From contig JAJECP010000037.1 in NCBI GenBank assembly GCA_022821985.1, positions 62,001 to 126,000 on the forward strand: 64,000 nucleotides of DNA, written 5' to 3'. This DNA is from Acidimicrobiia bacterium (GTDB lineage Bacteria > Actinomycetota > Acidimicrobiia > Acidimicrobiales > Poriferisodalaceae). The first letter of the stretch is position 1, and every line of letters begins with the position of its first letter. The notes beneath the pieces were generated by a model. It was not told the origin of the DNA. It saw only the letters and a list, made by a program, of their open reading frames with translations, and ran no database searches. Both the position numbers and the translations under genes were made by a program. Shown here piece after piece: positions 8,922 through 17,974 of the stretch.

Positions 8922-9821
8922 TCAGGGGACCACGTCGGTCGGCGCCGGATCCGACTCGCGGTTGATCACGATCGCCGCAATCACCGCCACGATGCCCACC
9001 GCCTCGCGCATGCTGGGCACCTGCGACAGCCACACCAAACCGATCAGCGTCGCCGTCACCGGCAGCAATGCTTGCAGCAGTGCGAATCTCGCCCGGGCCA
9101 GCCGCTGCATCACGAGCTGATCGATGCCGTAAGGGATGACGTTCGACAGCACACCTGCCGCCACGCCGCCTGCCAGCAGCAGCGGCGCCCCCGCCGCCGC
9201 GCCGAGGCCGCCGGCGCCAGCGGTGCCGTCGATGATGCCCACCGGGCTGATCACCAGCGCCCCGATGAGCATGCCCACGCCCAGCCCGTCCACCGCCATC
9301 CCGGCCCGCGCCACCCGGTGCCCCAACACGATGTACCCCGCCCACAGCGCACCGGCGATCAGCGAGAACAGTGCACCGAGCTGGGCCTCTGGCGGCGCGA
9401 ATCCCGCCAACGCCACCACCCCGCAGACGGCAAGCGCCAGCGCCCCGCTCGAGCGCAGCGTCCGGGTGCCGAATGCCGCCACGGCGATCGGCCCGATGAA
9501 CTCGATCGCCACCGAGTTGCCGAGCGGCACCCGCTCGATGGCCAGGTAGAAGAACAGGTTCATCGACGCCAGCGCCGCCCCGAAGGCGGCCGTCCAGGCC
9601 AGTTCGTTGCGTGACCAGCTCCGTCGCCACGACCGGCGCAGCAGCACTACCACCGCTCCGGCACCGGCCACCCGCAGCAGTGCGACCGTGCCCGGCCCCA
9701 GCTCGTCGAACAGCTCGAATGCCGTGGCAGCGCCGAGGTATTGCGACACGGCGCCAACGGTGAACAGCGCTTCGGGCGACACCCTGCCTGCGCTCCAGAT
9801 GCGTTCGACAGGTGCGCTCAA
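8922..9821 (-). CDS. EamA/DMT family transporter (RhtA-like)
   Basis: A 299-residue membrane protein with about ten hydrophobic helices in two EamA repeats. The first repeat includes N-L-F-F-Y-L-A-I-E-R-V-P-L-G-N-S-V-A-I-E-F-I-G-P and the second A-L-L-Q-A-L-L-P-V-T-A-T-L-I-G, which fit the RhtA-type amino-acid/metabolite exporter group. The substrate is unknown. The start used here is a TTG that directly follows an in-frame TAG, so the protein cannot begin earlier. An internal GTG about 12 codons later is a plausible alternative. Confidence 0.82.
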   Translation of the reverse strand: MSAPVERIWSAGRVSPEALFTVGAVSQYLGAATAFELFDELGPGTVALLRVAGAGAVVVLLRRSWRRSWSRNELAWTAAFGAALASMNLFFYLAIERVPLGNSVAIEFIGPIAVAAFGTRTLRSSGALALAVCGVVALAGFAPPEAQLGALFSLIAGALWAGYIVLGHRVARAGMAVDGLGVGMLIGALVISPVGIIDGTAGAGGLGAAAGAPLLLAGGVAAGVLSNVIPYGIDQLVMQRLARARFALLQALLPVTATLIGLVWLSQVPSMREAVGIVAVIAAIVINRESDPAPTDVVP

Positions 9822-9990
9822 CTAGGTACCTTCCCGTGACAGTGGTCATCTAGGGTGAGGGCCAGACGCATACAGCTTGGCGAACCATGCTGACGCTCGT
9901 GCACGATTCAGGTGGCTGCGGCCGTGTGCGACAGGCGCACGAGGTGATTTCGCGAGGACTCGCTAGGCGAATTCAGGGAGGAATATGCGT

Positions 9991-11346
9991 ATGAACAAGA
10001 AACTGATGACGCTGTTGGCGGCACTCTTTGCGCTGTCGCTGTTCGCCGCTGCATGCGGTGACGACGGCGACGGCGAGGCCGCCGACACAGCAACGGCACC
10101 AGCGGCAACCGAAGCGCCCGACGAGCCGGCCGACGAACCCGTCGACGAGATGATGGACCATCTCGGCGACGGCTCGCTCGGCGAGGTCACCGTCGACGCC
10201 GGCGGCGCGGTGCAGATCCGCTCGCTCAATGCCATCACCGGCGACGTCGCCTTCTTCGGCCTGCCGCTCGAACGTGCGGTCATACTCGCAATCGAGGACT
10301 ACGGCCCCATTCACGGCTTCGACGTCGACTTGGGCACCACGCTCGACGATCTTTGCTCCAACGACGGCGGCCAGGCAGCAGCCCAGATCGTCGTAGCCGA
10401 TGAGGACGTGCTCGGCGTGATCGGCACGTCATGCTCGGGTGCAGCGGTAGCCGCAGCACCGCTCATCACCGATGCCGGCATGGTGATGATCTCAGGCGGC
10501 AACACGTCGCCTGCGCTCACGTCGGACCTGGCGGGCACGCCGGGCGAGAACTACAACGTCGGCTACTACCGCACGGCACACAACGACCTCTTCCAGGGTG
10601 CTGCAGTGGCCAAGTTCGTCTTCGGCGAGCTCGGTTTGACCACTGCCGCAACGATCCACGATGGAGACCCGTACACGCAGGGCCTCGCGCAAGCCTTCGC
10701 CGACGCCTTCGAGGCCGAAGGCGGCACGATCACCGGGTTCTCGGCGGTCAACAAGGAAGACACCGACATGGTGCCGGTGCTGACCGAGATCGCGGCGGGC
10801 GGCCCCGCAGCGCTGTTCTTCCCGATCTTCCAGCCCGCCGGCGACTTCGTCGCCGATCAGGCACCGGGAGTGTCGGGATTGGAGGACACGGTGCTGCTCG
10901 CGGCCGACGGTTTGCTGAACACCAACTACCTGGCGCTTCCGCAGACCGCGGGCATGTATTTCTCGGGTCCCGACTCTCGTTTCGGCGAGAACGTGAACCA
11001 GAGCACCGGCAAGACGGCACAGGACTTCCTGGCCGCCTACGAGGAGCGCTGGGGCGAGGCGCCTGCTGCCCCGTTCTGGGCCCACGGTTACGACGCAACC
11101 ACGATGCTGCTCGATGCCATCGCTGCCGCGTCGTACGTCGACGCCGACGGCAACCTGCACGTCGATCGTCAGGGCATCCGTGACTACCTCAACAGCATCG
11201 AGGGCTTCAGCGGCCTGATCGGCACCATCAACTGCGACGACTTCGGCGACTGCGGCGCAGCCCGCATCACCGTGGTCCAGAACATCGGCGGCGAGGAGAA
11301 CGCGGTGGCCAGCATGGACAACGTCGTGTTCTCCTTCGTTCCGTGA
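9991..11346 (+). CDS. Branched-chain amino-acid-type ABC transporter substrate-binding lipoprotein
   Basis: A periplasmic-binding-protein fold of about 451 residues anchored by Cys22 after the signal peptide (F-A-A-A-C). It belongs to the LivJ/LivK class (periplasmic ligand-binding type 1 fold): G-x-S-G-A-A-V-A-A-A-P-L in the first lobe, S-G-G-N-T-S-P and Y-Y-R-T-A at the ligand pocket, and W-A-H-G-Y-D-A-T near the end. A strong AGGGAGGA site at 9975 is spaced about 8 nt from ATG 9991, favouring it over ATG 9985. The permeases and ATPases follow from 11528, so it delivers the ligand (amino acid, urea or a short amide) to that complex. Confidence 0.9.
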   Translation: MNKKLMTLLAALFALSLFAAACGDDGDGEAADTATAPAATEAPDEPADEPVDEMMDHLGDGSLGEVTVDAGGAVQIRSLNAITGDVAFFGLPLERAVILAIEDYGPIHGFDVDLGTTLDDLCSNDGGQAAAQIVVADEDVLGVIGTSCSGAAVAAAPLITDAGMVMISGGNTSPALTSDLAGTPGENYNVGYYRTAHNDLFQGAAVAKFVFGELGLTTAATIHDGDPYTQGLAQAFADAFEAEGGTITGFSAVNKEDTDMVPVLTEIAAGGPAALFFPIFQPAGDFVADQAPGVSGLEDTVLLAADGLLNTNYLALPQTAGMYFSGPDSRFGENVNQSTGKTAQDFLAAYEERWGEAPAAPFWAHGYDATTMLLDAIAAASYVDADGNLHVDRQGIRDYLNSIEGFSGLIGTINCDDFGDCGAARITVVQNIGGEENAVASMDNVVFSFVP

Positions 11347-11367
11347 GCACACGGGGGCGGGTCCCAA

Positions 11368-11452
11368 GAGGCTGAGCCGAATGGCGAAGCCGTGGCCAGA
11401 GCGGCCCGTGAGCCCAATCGCATCTGGATCGGGAACAAGAGCGGGAAACAAT
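11368..11452 (+). repeat. Dispersed repeat, copy A (intergenic, 3' of livK)
   Basis: Begins gaggctgagccg, then runs through a conserved segment (ggcgaagccgtggcc, agcggcccgtgagc) to aacaagagcggga. Copies B and C at 46218 and 51529 match it closely. Copy A differs by a block of about 15 nt inserted before the aacaagagcggga end. It starts 21 nt after the livK stop. Confidence 0.75.
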
Positions 11453-11514
11453 GGCAGTACCACGAGAAGCTGTGCTAATTCGCGCACGCTCTAGGTCGGT
11501 CGGTCACGGCCTTC

Positions 11515-11520
11515 TAGGGT
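11515..11520 (+). promoter_or_regulatory. -10 box TAGGGT, leaderless start of livH
   Basis: TAGGGT ends 7 nt before the GTG at 11528. It would let livHMGF be transcribed separately from the binding-protein gene. Confidence 0.55.
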
Positions 11521-11527
11521 CAATCCG

Positions 11528-12691
11528 GTGATGGACGAAGGGGCGCCCCCCAGCGGGGCGCCCCGCTCCCGGCCCCCGCGGGCCCGCGCCCGGCTCCTGC
11601 GGCCCCGCACCCGGGTCGACTGGTTCCTCACGGTCATCCGGGTGGCGGTGCTGATTGTCCTGACCGTCGGCTTCACGGCCTTCATCGCCCAAGAGATCAA
11701 CCCCGACAACCCGTTCGCCCGCTGGGCCAACCCCGATGCCACCGGCCTCACCGGGGCGCAGTTCCGCGGGCTGGTGATCTCGGGCGTCGCCCAGGGCTCG
11801 ATGTACGGGCTGATCGCGCTCGGCTACTCGATGGTCTACGGCGTGCTGGGCTTCATTAACTTCGCCCACGGCGAGGTGTTCATGGTGGGCGCCATGACCG
11901 GCATGATCACCTCCAACAAGCTGGCCGACGCCGGCCTGTGGGAGTCGAACTTCATCGGTTCGCTGGTGTTCATCGTGGTGGTGTCGATCATTGTGTCGTC
12001 GCTGACGGCGGTGGTCATGGAGCGGGTTGCCTACCGGCCGCTGCGGGGGGCGCCGCGGCTGATCCCGCTGATCACCTCCATCGGCGTGTCGTTCTTCCTG
12101 CAGAACGCGTCGGTGGTGCTGCTGGGGCCGGCCAGCAAGTCGTACCCCAACGTGCCGGACTGGGTGAAGGCCAAGCACACGTTCCTGCAGATCGAGGGCG
12201 CCAAGATCCTGGTGATCGTGGTGGCTGCGCTGTCGATGGCGGCGCTGTGGTACTACGTCGACCGCACCAAGACCGGCAAGGCGATGCGGGCGGTGGCCGA
12301 GGACGCCGAGATCGCGTCGCTCATGGGCATCGACGTGAACCGCACCATCGTGAAGGTGTTCGCGGTGGGCGGTGCGATGGCGGGCATGGCCGGGATTCTG
12401 TGGGGAATCCTGTTCCGCAGCGTCATTCACACCACCGGTTTCCTGCCGGGCATCAAGGCGTTCAGCGCGGCGGTGGTGGGCGGCATCGGCCACTTGGGCG
12501 GTGCGATGGCGGGCGGGCTGTCGATCGGGGTGGCCGAGTCGGTGGGGCCGCTGCTGATCCTGGAGCCGCTGGGGGTGAGCGGCGTGTCGCAGCTTCGTGA
12601 CGCCGTGGCGTTCTCGATGCTGATCATCGTGCTGCTGGTGAGGCCGGCCGGACTGTTCGGCGAGCGGCTGCCTGCGGAGGATCGGGCATGA
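11528..12691 (+). CDS. livH: Branched-chain amino-acid ABC transporter permease LivH
   Basis: A 387-residue membrane permease. A Pro/Arg-rich cytosolic N-terminus of about 30 residues precedes about eight membrane helices. LivH marks are G-S-M-Y-G-L-I-A-L-G-Y-S-M-V-Y-G, F-I-N-F-A-H-G-E-V, and the ATPase-contact loop with A-M-R-A-V-A-E-D and A-S-L-M-G-I-D. It forms the channel with LivM. The GTG start is placed by the leaderless -10 box, and an ATG follows at once. It overlaps livM by four bases (ATGA), implying coupled translation. Confidence 0.93.
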   Translation: MMDEGAPPSGAPRSRPPRARARLLRPRTRVDWFLTVIRVAVLIVLTVGFTAFIAQEINPDNPFARWANPDATGLTGAQFRGLVISGVAQGSMYGLIALGYSMVYGVLGFINFAHGEVFMVGAMTGMITSNKLADAGLWESNFIGSLVFIVVVSIIVSSLTAVVMERVAYRPLRGAPRLIPLITSIGVSFFLQNASVVLLGPASKSYPNVPDWVKAKHTFLQIEGAKILVIVVAALSMAALWYYVDRTKTGKAMRAVAEDAEIASLMGIDVNRTIVKVFAVGGAMAGMAGILWGILFRSVIHTTGFLPGIKAFSAAVVGGIGHLGGAMAGGLSIGVAESVGPLLILEPLGVSGVSQLRDAVAFSMLIIVLLVRPAGLFGERLPAEDRA

Positions 12692-14574
12692 GCCTCACGA
12701 CGCCATCTGAACCAGGGCCGCCGCCTGCCCCGGAGCCCGCGCCGGAGCCGACGCCCGAGCCCGCGCCGAGCGCTGGCGGCGCCGCCAACGGCCTCAGCAA
12801 TGACGCGCCGCCGCGCCCGCCGTTCGCGCAGGACTGGCGTCGCATCGCCCGCATGGGAGCCATCGGCGCCATCGGGCAGATCTTCATCTCGCTGTCCAAC
12901 ATGCCGGTCAAGCTCGACGGCCGGGCGATCATCGAGGGCATCCTCAGCCTCGGCTATCTCTCGCTGGTGGTGCTGCCGCTGGCGGCGGGCAGCCGTGTCG
13001 GGCACCAGCTCCGGCGCGAGGGCGTGCCGTTCCACCGCCCCGGCGCCCACGAAGTCATCGGCGGGGCCGCCTGCGGCGCGCTCGTCGGCGGGGGACTGTC
13101 GCTGCTGGCGATGCTCATCGCCAACTTCGACCTGCGCGAACCGCTGGTGAACTGGAGCCCGATCCTGGCCGACCTGTTGGCGTTCAACCGCGGCACGGCG
13201 TTCGCAGTGATCATCTGGCTTGCCATCGGCGCAGCCGTGGGCGCTGCGGGCGGCCTGCTGCGAGTGGTGCCGCCGCTGGCACGGCGCGTGCTGTGGACCA
13301 TGGTGCTCACCCTGTTCGGCTCGGCGGTGCTCGAATCGCTGACCACCGACCTGGCCGAGGGCATGGGCATCGAGGGGCTGATCGACTGGTTCTATGCCCC
13401 CCGGGGCGGGCTCACCATCACCGGTGCCATCGCCCTCGCCGCCGGATCGGGAGTGCTGGCGTTCGTGGCCCGGGGCCGCATCAAGGGGGCTAAGGCCCGC
13501 ATCGACGCGCTCGAAGGCCCCGCCCGCAACCGGGCGCATCTGGGCTTGATCATGGCTACCGCTGCGGTGCTCGTCATTTTGCCGATGTTCGCCGGCAAGC
13601 TCACCAACGAGCTGCTCGCCAACGTCGGCCTGTTCGTGCTGCTGGCGCTGGGGCTGAACATCGTGGTCGGCCTCGCCGGCATCCTCGACCTGGGCTACGT
13701 GGCGTTCTTTGCCGTGGGCAGCTACAGCGCAGCGGTGCTCACCGCTGCCACATCGCCGAAGATCCACCCGGAGCTGCCATGGTTTGTGGCGCTCATCGGC
13801 GTTGTGCTCCTGACCGGGCTGGTGGGGCTGTTCATCGGCGCCCCAGTCATCCGCATGCGTGGCGACTACCTCGCCATCGTCACGCTCGGCTTCGGCGAGA
13901 TCATCCGCCTGCTGTTCCTGTCGGACTGGCTGTCGGGATGGTTCGGCGGCTCCCAGGGAATCACCAACATCCCTGGTGCGGAGATCTTCGGCCTGGCCGA
14001 GGTGGCTGGCACCGATCCGCGCAGCGTCTTCTACCTGGTGCTCGCGTTCTGCGCGATCGCCATCTACGTCTCGTGGCGGTTGGAGCGGTCGCGCATCGGC
14101 CGTGCGTGGATGGCGGTGCGCGAGGACGAGACCGTGGCCGAGGCCATGGGCATCAACACGGTCAACGTCAAGCTGCTGGCGTTCGTGGTGGGTGCCGTAC
14201 TCGGCTCGTTCAGCGGGGCGATCTTCTCGGCGAAGGTCGGCTCGGTGTTCCCCGCCAGCTTCCTGATCCTGGTGTCGATCGTCATCCTGGTGGTGGTCAT
14301 CTTCGGCGGCATGGGCAACATCGTCGGCGTCATCGCCGGCTCGGCGGTGCTGATCGGCGTGCTCGGCGGCCCCAAGCAGCCGGGCCTGCTGGCGGAGTTC
14401 TCCGAGTTCAAGCTGCTCATCTACGGGGCGCTGCTGGTGTGGATGATGCTGGCCCGGCCCGAGGGATTGATCCCCAGCGTGCGCCGCACCCGTGAGCTGC
14501 ACCAGGAAGAGCTGGCCCAAGACGCCTGGCTGCGCGGACAGACCGAAGACGACAACGGCGAGGCTCAGTCATGA
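12688..14574 (+). CDS. livM: Branched-chain amino-acid ABC transporter permease LivM with long N-terminal membrane extension
   Basis: A 628-residue protein. Residues about 310-610 are the LivM permease: L-G-L-N-I-V-V-G-L-A-G-I-L-D-L-G-Y-V, M-R-G-D-Y-L-A-I-V-T-L-G-F-G-E-I-I-R, and R-A-W-M-A-V-R-E-D-E with A-E-A-M-G-I-N at the ATPase contact. Before it lies a Pro/Glu-rich stretch (1-45) and several extra hydrophobic helices (about 50-270) not found in ordinary LivM proteins. Both ends overlap the neighbouring genes by ATGA. The permease role is secure, while the extra domain is unassigned. Confidence 0.92.
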   Translation: MSLTTPSEPGPPPAPEPAPEPTPEPAPSAGGAANGLSNDAPPRPPFAQDWRRIARMGAIGAIGQIFISLSNMPVKLDGRAIIEGILSLGYLSLVVLPLAAGSRVGHQLRREGVPFHRPGAHEVIGGAACGALVGGGLSLLAMLIANFDLREPLVNWSPILADLLAFNRGTAFAVIIWLAIGAAVGAAGGLLRVVPPLARRVLWTMVLTLFGSAVLESLTTDLAEGMGIEGLIDWFYAPRGGLTITGAIALAAGSGVLAFVARGRIKGAKARIDALEGPARNRAHLGLIMATAAVLVILPMFAGKLTNELLANVGLFVLLALGLNIVVGLAGILDLGYVAFFAVGSYSAAVLTAATSPKIHPELPWFVALIGVVLLTGLVGLFIGAPVIRMRGDYLAIVTLGFGEIIRLLFLSDWLSGWFGGSQGITNIPGAEIFGLAEVAGTDPRSVFYLVLAFCAIAIYVSWRLERSRIGRAWMAVREDETVAEAMGINTVNVKLLAFVVGAVLGSFSGAIFSAKVGSVFPASFLILVSIVILVVVIFGGMGNIVGVIAGSAVLIGVLGGPKQPGLLAEFSEFKLLIYGALLVWMMLARPEGLIPSVRRTRELHQEELAQDAWLRGQTEDDNGEAQS

Positions 14575-15368
14575 GCACGGTGGCGCAGCAGCCGATTCTG
14601 GAGACGCGTGGCCTCAGCGTGGATTTCGGCGGATTGCATGCGCTCGACGGGTTGGACCTGGCGGTCTACCCGGGCGAGATCGTCTCGGTTATCGGCCCCA
14701 ACGGCGCGGGCAAGACCACACTGTTCAACGCCATCACCGCCACGGTGGCCGCCAGCGAGGGCGACATCCTCTTCGAGGGCGAGTCGCTCATCGGTCTCGA
14801 CCCCAACCGGGTCACCTCCCGGGGCATCGCCCGCACCTTCCAGAACGTTCGCCTGTTCGCCAACATGACCGTGCTCGAGAACGTGATGGTGTCCCAGCAC
14901 TGCCGCACCCGCCAGAGCGTGTTCGGGGCACTGCTGTTCACCAAGGCATTCCGCAACGAAGAGGCCGAGATCACCGAGCGGGGCAAGGAGGTGCTGTCGT
15001 TCTTCGGCAGCCGGCTGACGGGCTACCGGTTCGACCAGCCCGCTTACACCCTGTCCTATGCCAACAGGCGGCGGCTGGAGATCGCCCGGGCGATGGCCAC
15101 CCAGCCGAAGCTGATCCTGCTGGACGAGCCGGTCGCCGGCATGAATCCCACCGAATCGGCCGAGCTGACGGGCCTGATCGGGCGGCTGCGCGACGAGTGG
15201 GGCTTCGCGATCGTGGTGATCGAGCACGACATGGAGGTGGTGCGCGAGGTCTCCGACCGGGTGGTGGTGCTGGACCACGGCGTGAAGATTGCCGAGGGCG
15301 ACTACGCCGATGTGTCGACCGACCCGCACGTCATCGAGGCGTACCTCGGCCACGGGGCATCGACATGA
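14571..15368 (+). CDS. livG: Branched-chain amino-acid ABC transporter ATP-binding protein LivG
   Basis: A 265-residue cytosolic ATPase. Walker A is G-P-N-G-A-G-K-T-T, the signature region reads L-S-Y-A-N-R-R-R-L-E-I-A-R-A (a LivG-type variant of L-S-G-G-Q), Walker B is L-I-L-L-D-E-P, and the switch histidine lies in I-E-H-D-M. R-T-F-Q-N-V-R-L-F with L-E-N-V-M-V is typical of LivG. It pairs with LivF to power the LivH/LivM channel. Four-base ATGA overlaps join it to both neighbours. Confidence 0.94.
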   Translation: MSTVAQQPILETRGLSVDFGGLHALDGLDLAVYPGEIVSVIGPNGAGKTTLFNAITATVAASEGDILFEGESLIGLDPNRVTSRGIARTFQNVRLFANMTVLENVMVSQHCRTRQSVFGALLFTKAFRNEEAEITERGKEVLSFFGSRLTGYRFDQPAYTLSYANRRRLEIARAMATQPKLILLDEPVAGMNPTESAELTGLIGRLRDEWGFAIVVIEHDMEVVREVSDRVVVLDHGVKIAEGDYADVSTDPHVIEAYLGHGAST

Positions 15369-16138
15369 GCAGCGGTGAACGCATCCCGCTGCTGGAGATG
15401 CGCAAGGTGAACGCGCACTACGGGGCAGTGCATGCCCTGCGTGACGTCGACTTGTCGATCTACCAAGGGGAGCTCGTGTGCCTGCTGGGCGGCAACGCCA
15501 GCGGCAAGTCGACGACGCTGAAGACACTGCTGGGCATGCTGAAGCCCACCTCTGGCGAGGTGGTGCTCGACGGTGAGGTGGTGAACGACCGACCGACGAG
15601 CTACCGGGTGGCCAGAGGCATCACGATGGTCCCCGAGAACCGGCGCCTGTTCAAGCGGCTCACGGTGCGCGAGAACCTGCAGCTCGGCGCCTACCTCCGC
15701 AAGGACAGCGACGCCATCGCCGCCGACATGGAGCGCGTGTACGAGCTGTTTCCCCGCGTCAAGGAACGGCTCGGCCAGAAGGCGGGCACGCTGTCGGGCG
15801 GCGAGCAGCAGATGGTGGCCATCGGCCGGGCGCTCATGTCCCAGCCGCGGGTGCTGCTGATGGACGAGCCGTCGATGGGCTTGGCACCCGCGCTGGTGCA
15901 GCAGAACTTCGAGCTGATCAGCCAGATTCACGAGGCCGGCATGACGGTGTTCATGGTGGAGCAGAACGCCAACATGGCACTCGGCATCGCCGACCGGGGA
16001 TGGGTGCTGCAAACCGGTCGTGTCGTGCTCGACGACACCGCAGAGGCGCTGCTGGCCAACCCGGCCCTGCGCACGTCCTACCTGGGCGGCGGCAAGGGCA
16101 ATGACGAAGGCGAAACTGTCGCCGGGGACGCTGGCTGA
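15365..16138 (+). CDS. livF: Branched-chain amino-acid ABC transporter ATP-binding protein LivF
   Basis: A 257-residue ATPase. It shows L-S-G-G-E-Q-Q-M-V-A-I-G-R-A-L, Walker B V-L-L-M-D-E-P-S-M-G-L-A-P, and the late V-E-Q-N-A motif typical of LivF. Its Walker A reads G-G-N-A-S-G-K-S-T. The usual N-G-A/V-G-K core is replaced by N-A-S-G-K, but the catalytic Gly-Lys-Ser/Thr part is intact. The ATG is at 15365 in the ATGA overlap with livG. A Gly-rich acidic tail ends the protein. It is the last gene of the liv operon. Confidence 0.93.
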   Translation: MSSGERIPLLEMRKVNAHYGAVHALRDVDLSIYQGELVCLLGGNASGKSTTLKTLLGMLKPTSGEVVLDGEVVNDRPTSYRVARGITMVPENRRLFKRLTVRENLQLGAYLRKDSDAIAADMERVYELFPRVKERLGQKAGTLSGGEQQMVAIGRALMSQPRVLLMDEPSMGLAPALVQQNFELISQIHEAGMTVFMVEQNANMALGIADRGWVLQTGRVVLDDTAEALLANPALRTSYLGGGKGNDEGETVAGDAG

Positions 16139-16156
16139 CGCCGAACGGCTCAGCCT

Positions 16157-17053
16157 CTAGTTCTGCAGCGGCAGGACTGCGTTGGCGACGCCTTCGAGTT
16201 CGGCGAACCAATCGTCGGGCTCGCCCACCAGCACGGGCACGAACTTTGACGCACCCACCTCGATGAACCGCTGGATCTGGTCGCGCAAGCCGTCCCAGCC
16301 GGTCGGGATGATGTCGCCCGGATCGGCATCGGGCGCCCGCCGTTCGAGGATGGCCTTGTAGCCGGGGCTGATCTCGCCGTGGGTGTAGGGGATGAGCACG
16401 CCGAAGTGCTCGGGATCCATCCAGCGCTCGTGCTCGTCGGCGGCCTCGTTCACGATCTTCCAGCCGGCCGCCGCAATATCGGGCGTGCAGAACGACGGCA
16501 GCCACCCGTCGCCGAAGCGCCCGCAGCGGCGCAGCTCCACTTCCGCCGCACCGCCCAGCCAGATGTCCATCGGCTTCTGCGCCGGTTTCGGCAGCAGCGA
16601 CACCTCGTCGTAGCGGTACCAATCGCCGTGATGGGTGACGGGCTCGTCCTCCCAGAAGCGTTTCAGCAGCGGCAGGGCTTCGTTGAACATCTTCGCCCGC
16701 TCGCGGCGCTCGACGCCGAAGGCCGCCTGCTCGTGCACATCGGCCACGCCCAGCCCGAACGCCGGCAGCAGCCGGCCGTCGGACAGGCGGTCGAGGCTGG
16801 CCAGTTCCTTGGCGAGCACGGCGAGGTTGCGGCCGGGCAGCACCAGCACCGACATGCCGAACTTCATGCGCTTGGTGCGGCCCGCCGCGTACGCGAGGCC
16901 CACGATCGGGTCGGGGCATTCGCCGCCAAGCCGCTCGCTCAGCCACAGTGAGTCGAAGCCGTTGTCCTCCAGCGCGTCCACGAAAGGGTCGAAGGTGGCG
17001 TGGTCGTTGGTGAAGCTGCGCGTGCCCAGCCCGAAGCCGATCCGGATTTTCAT
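16157..17053 (-). CDS. LLM class flavin/F420-dependent oxidoreductase
   Basis: A 298-residue luciferase-like TIM barrel. Typical blocks are the N-terminal K-I-R-I-G-F-G-L-G, D-N-G-F-D-S-L-W-L-S-E-R, K-F-G-M-S-V-L-V-L-P-G-R-N, L-D-R-L-S-D-G-R-L-L-P-A-F-G-L-G, and I-W-L-G-G near residue 175. The substrate is unknown. The ATG at 17053 is preceded by a leaderless-type -10 box. It converges on livF with an 18-nt gap. Confidence 0.85.
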   Translation of the reverse strand: MKIRIGFGLGTRSFTNDHATFDPFVDALEDNGFDSLWLSERLGGECPDPIVGLAYAAGRTKRMKFGMSVLVLPGRNLAVLAKELASLDRLSDGRLLPAFGLGVADVHEQAAFGVERRERAKMFNEALPLLKRFWEDEPVTHHGDWYRYDEVSLLPKPAQKPMDIWLGGAAEVELRRCGRFGDGWLPSFCTPDIAAAGWKIVNEAADEHERWMDPEHFGVLIPYTHGEISPGYKAILERRAPDADPGDIIPTGWDGLRDQIQRFIEVGASKFVPVLVGEPDDWFAELEGVANAVLPLQN

Positions 17054-17060
17054 GGCTCAC

Positions 17061-17066
17061 ACGCTA
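17061..17066 (-). promoter_or_regulatory. -10 box TAGCGT before the LLM gene
   Basis: On the minus strand TAGCGT ends 7 nt before the ATG at 17053, giving a leaderless transcript. Confidence 0.55.
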
Positions 17067-17133
17067 GGGCACTGCTGTGCGCCGTACCCTCGTGCGCTGA
17101 CGGGCGAAAGCCGGCCGCAACGAAGGACTGTCG

Positions 17134-17928
17134 ATGAGTGAAACCGCAGTGAACGGGCAGATCGACCTCACCTCGCCGTTCCGGCTCGAAGGGCAGGTGT
17201 GCCTAGTGACTGGCGCATCGAGCGGCTTCGGCGTCCGCTTCGCCCGGGTGTTCGCAGCGGCCGGCGCCAAGGTGGCCGTGGCCGCCCGGCGGGCCGACCG
17301 GCTCGAGGCGCTGGCCTCCGAGCTGCCCGATGCACTCGCCGTGCGGTGCGACGTGGGCGACGACGATGCCTGCCGAGACCTGGTGGCGCAGGTGGTGGAT
17401 CGTTACGGGCAGGTCGACGTGCTGGTCAACAACGCCGGGGTGAGCGACGCCATCAACCCAGGCGAGCAGGCCGACGTGGAGAGCTTCCGGCACGTGGTCG
17501 ACATCAACCTGAACGCATGCTTCCTGCTGGCGGGACTGGTTGCCGCCGACATCATCGGCCGGGAGGCCACGGGCAGCATCATCAATGTGGCCTCCGTGCA
17601 CGGGCACGTGGCCTCGGCGCCCAACCTGCAGCCTGCGTATGCGGCGTCCAAGGCGGGACTGGTGAACCTCACCCGCGACCTGGCCGTGCAGTGGGCCACC
17701 CGGGGTGTGCGGGTCAACGCTCTGTGCCCCGGCTACTTCGAGACTGAGCTGACGGCGCCGATGTTCGACGACGATCGCTCGATGGCGTGGATCAGCCGGA
17801 ACGCCCCGATGCGGCGCCCCGGGCACGAACACGAGCTCGACGGGGCGCTGCTGTTCTTGGCCAGCGACGCCAGCAGCTACGTGACCGGCAGCTCGCTCAT
17901 GGTGGACGGGGGCTGGACCGCCCGATGA
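17134..17928 (+). CDS. SDR family NAD(P)-dependent oxidoreductase
   Basis: A 264-residue classical short-chain dehydrogenase. The coenzyme motif is T-G-A-S-S-G-F-G (residues about 28-35), N-N-A-G sits near residue 105, catalytic Ser is in I-N-V-A-S-V-H-G, and the active-site Y-x-x-x-K is Y-A-A-S-K. The end V-T-G-S-S-L-M-V-D-G-G-W-T is typical. A-A-R-R-A-D-R after the second strand has an Arg that often favours NADPH. The ATG follows a GAAGGA site. The substrate is unknown. Confidence 0.92.
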   Translation: MSETAVNGQIDLTSPFRLEGQVCLVTGASSGFGVRFARVFAAAGAKVAVAARRADRLEALASELPDALAVRCDVGDDDACRDLVAQVVDRYGQVDVLVNNAGVSDAINPGEQADVESFRHVVDINLNACFLLAGLVAADIIGREATGSIINVASVHGHVASAPNLQPAYAASKAGLVNLTRDLAVQWATRGVRVNALCPGYFETELTAPMFDDDRSMAWISRNAPMRRPGHEHELDGALLFLASDASSYVTGSSLMVDGGWTAR

Positions 17929-17974
17929 GTGCTGCCCGCCGCCCCGATCCGCTTGTGCCTAGCGGGGGAGATTG

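Noticed and set aside
12427-14520. 697-codon minus-strand open frame opposite livH/livM
   Set aside because: It is rich in His/Arg/Gln/Asp as expected of an antisense frame in high-GC DNA, has no recognisable motif and overlaps secure permease genes.
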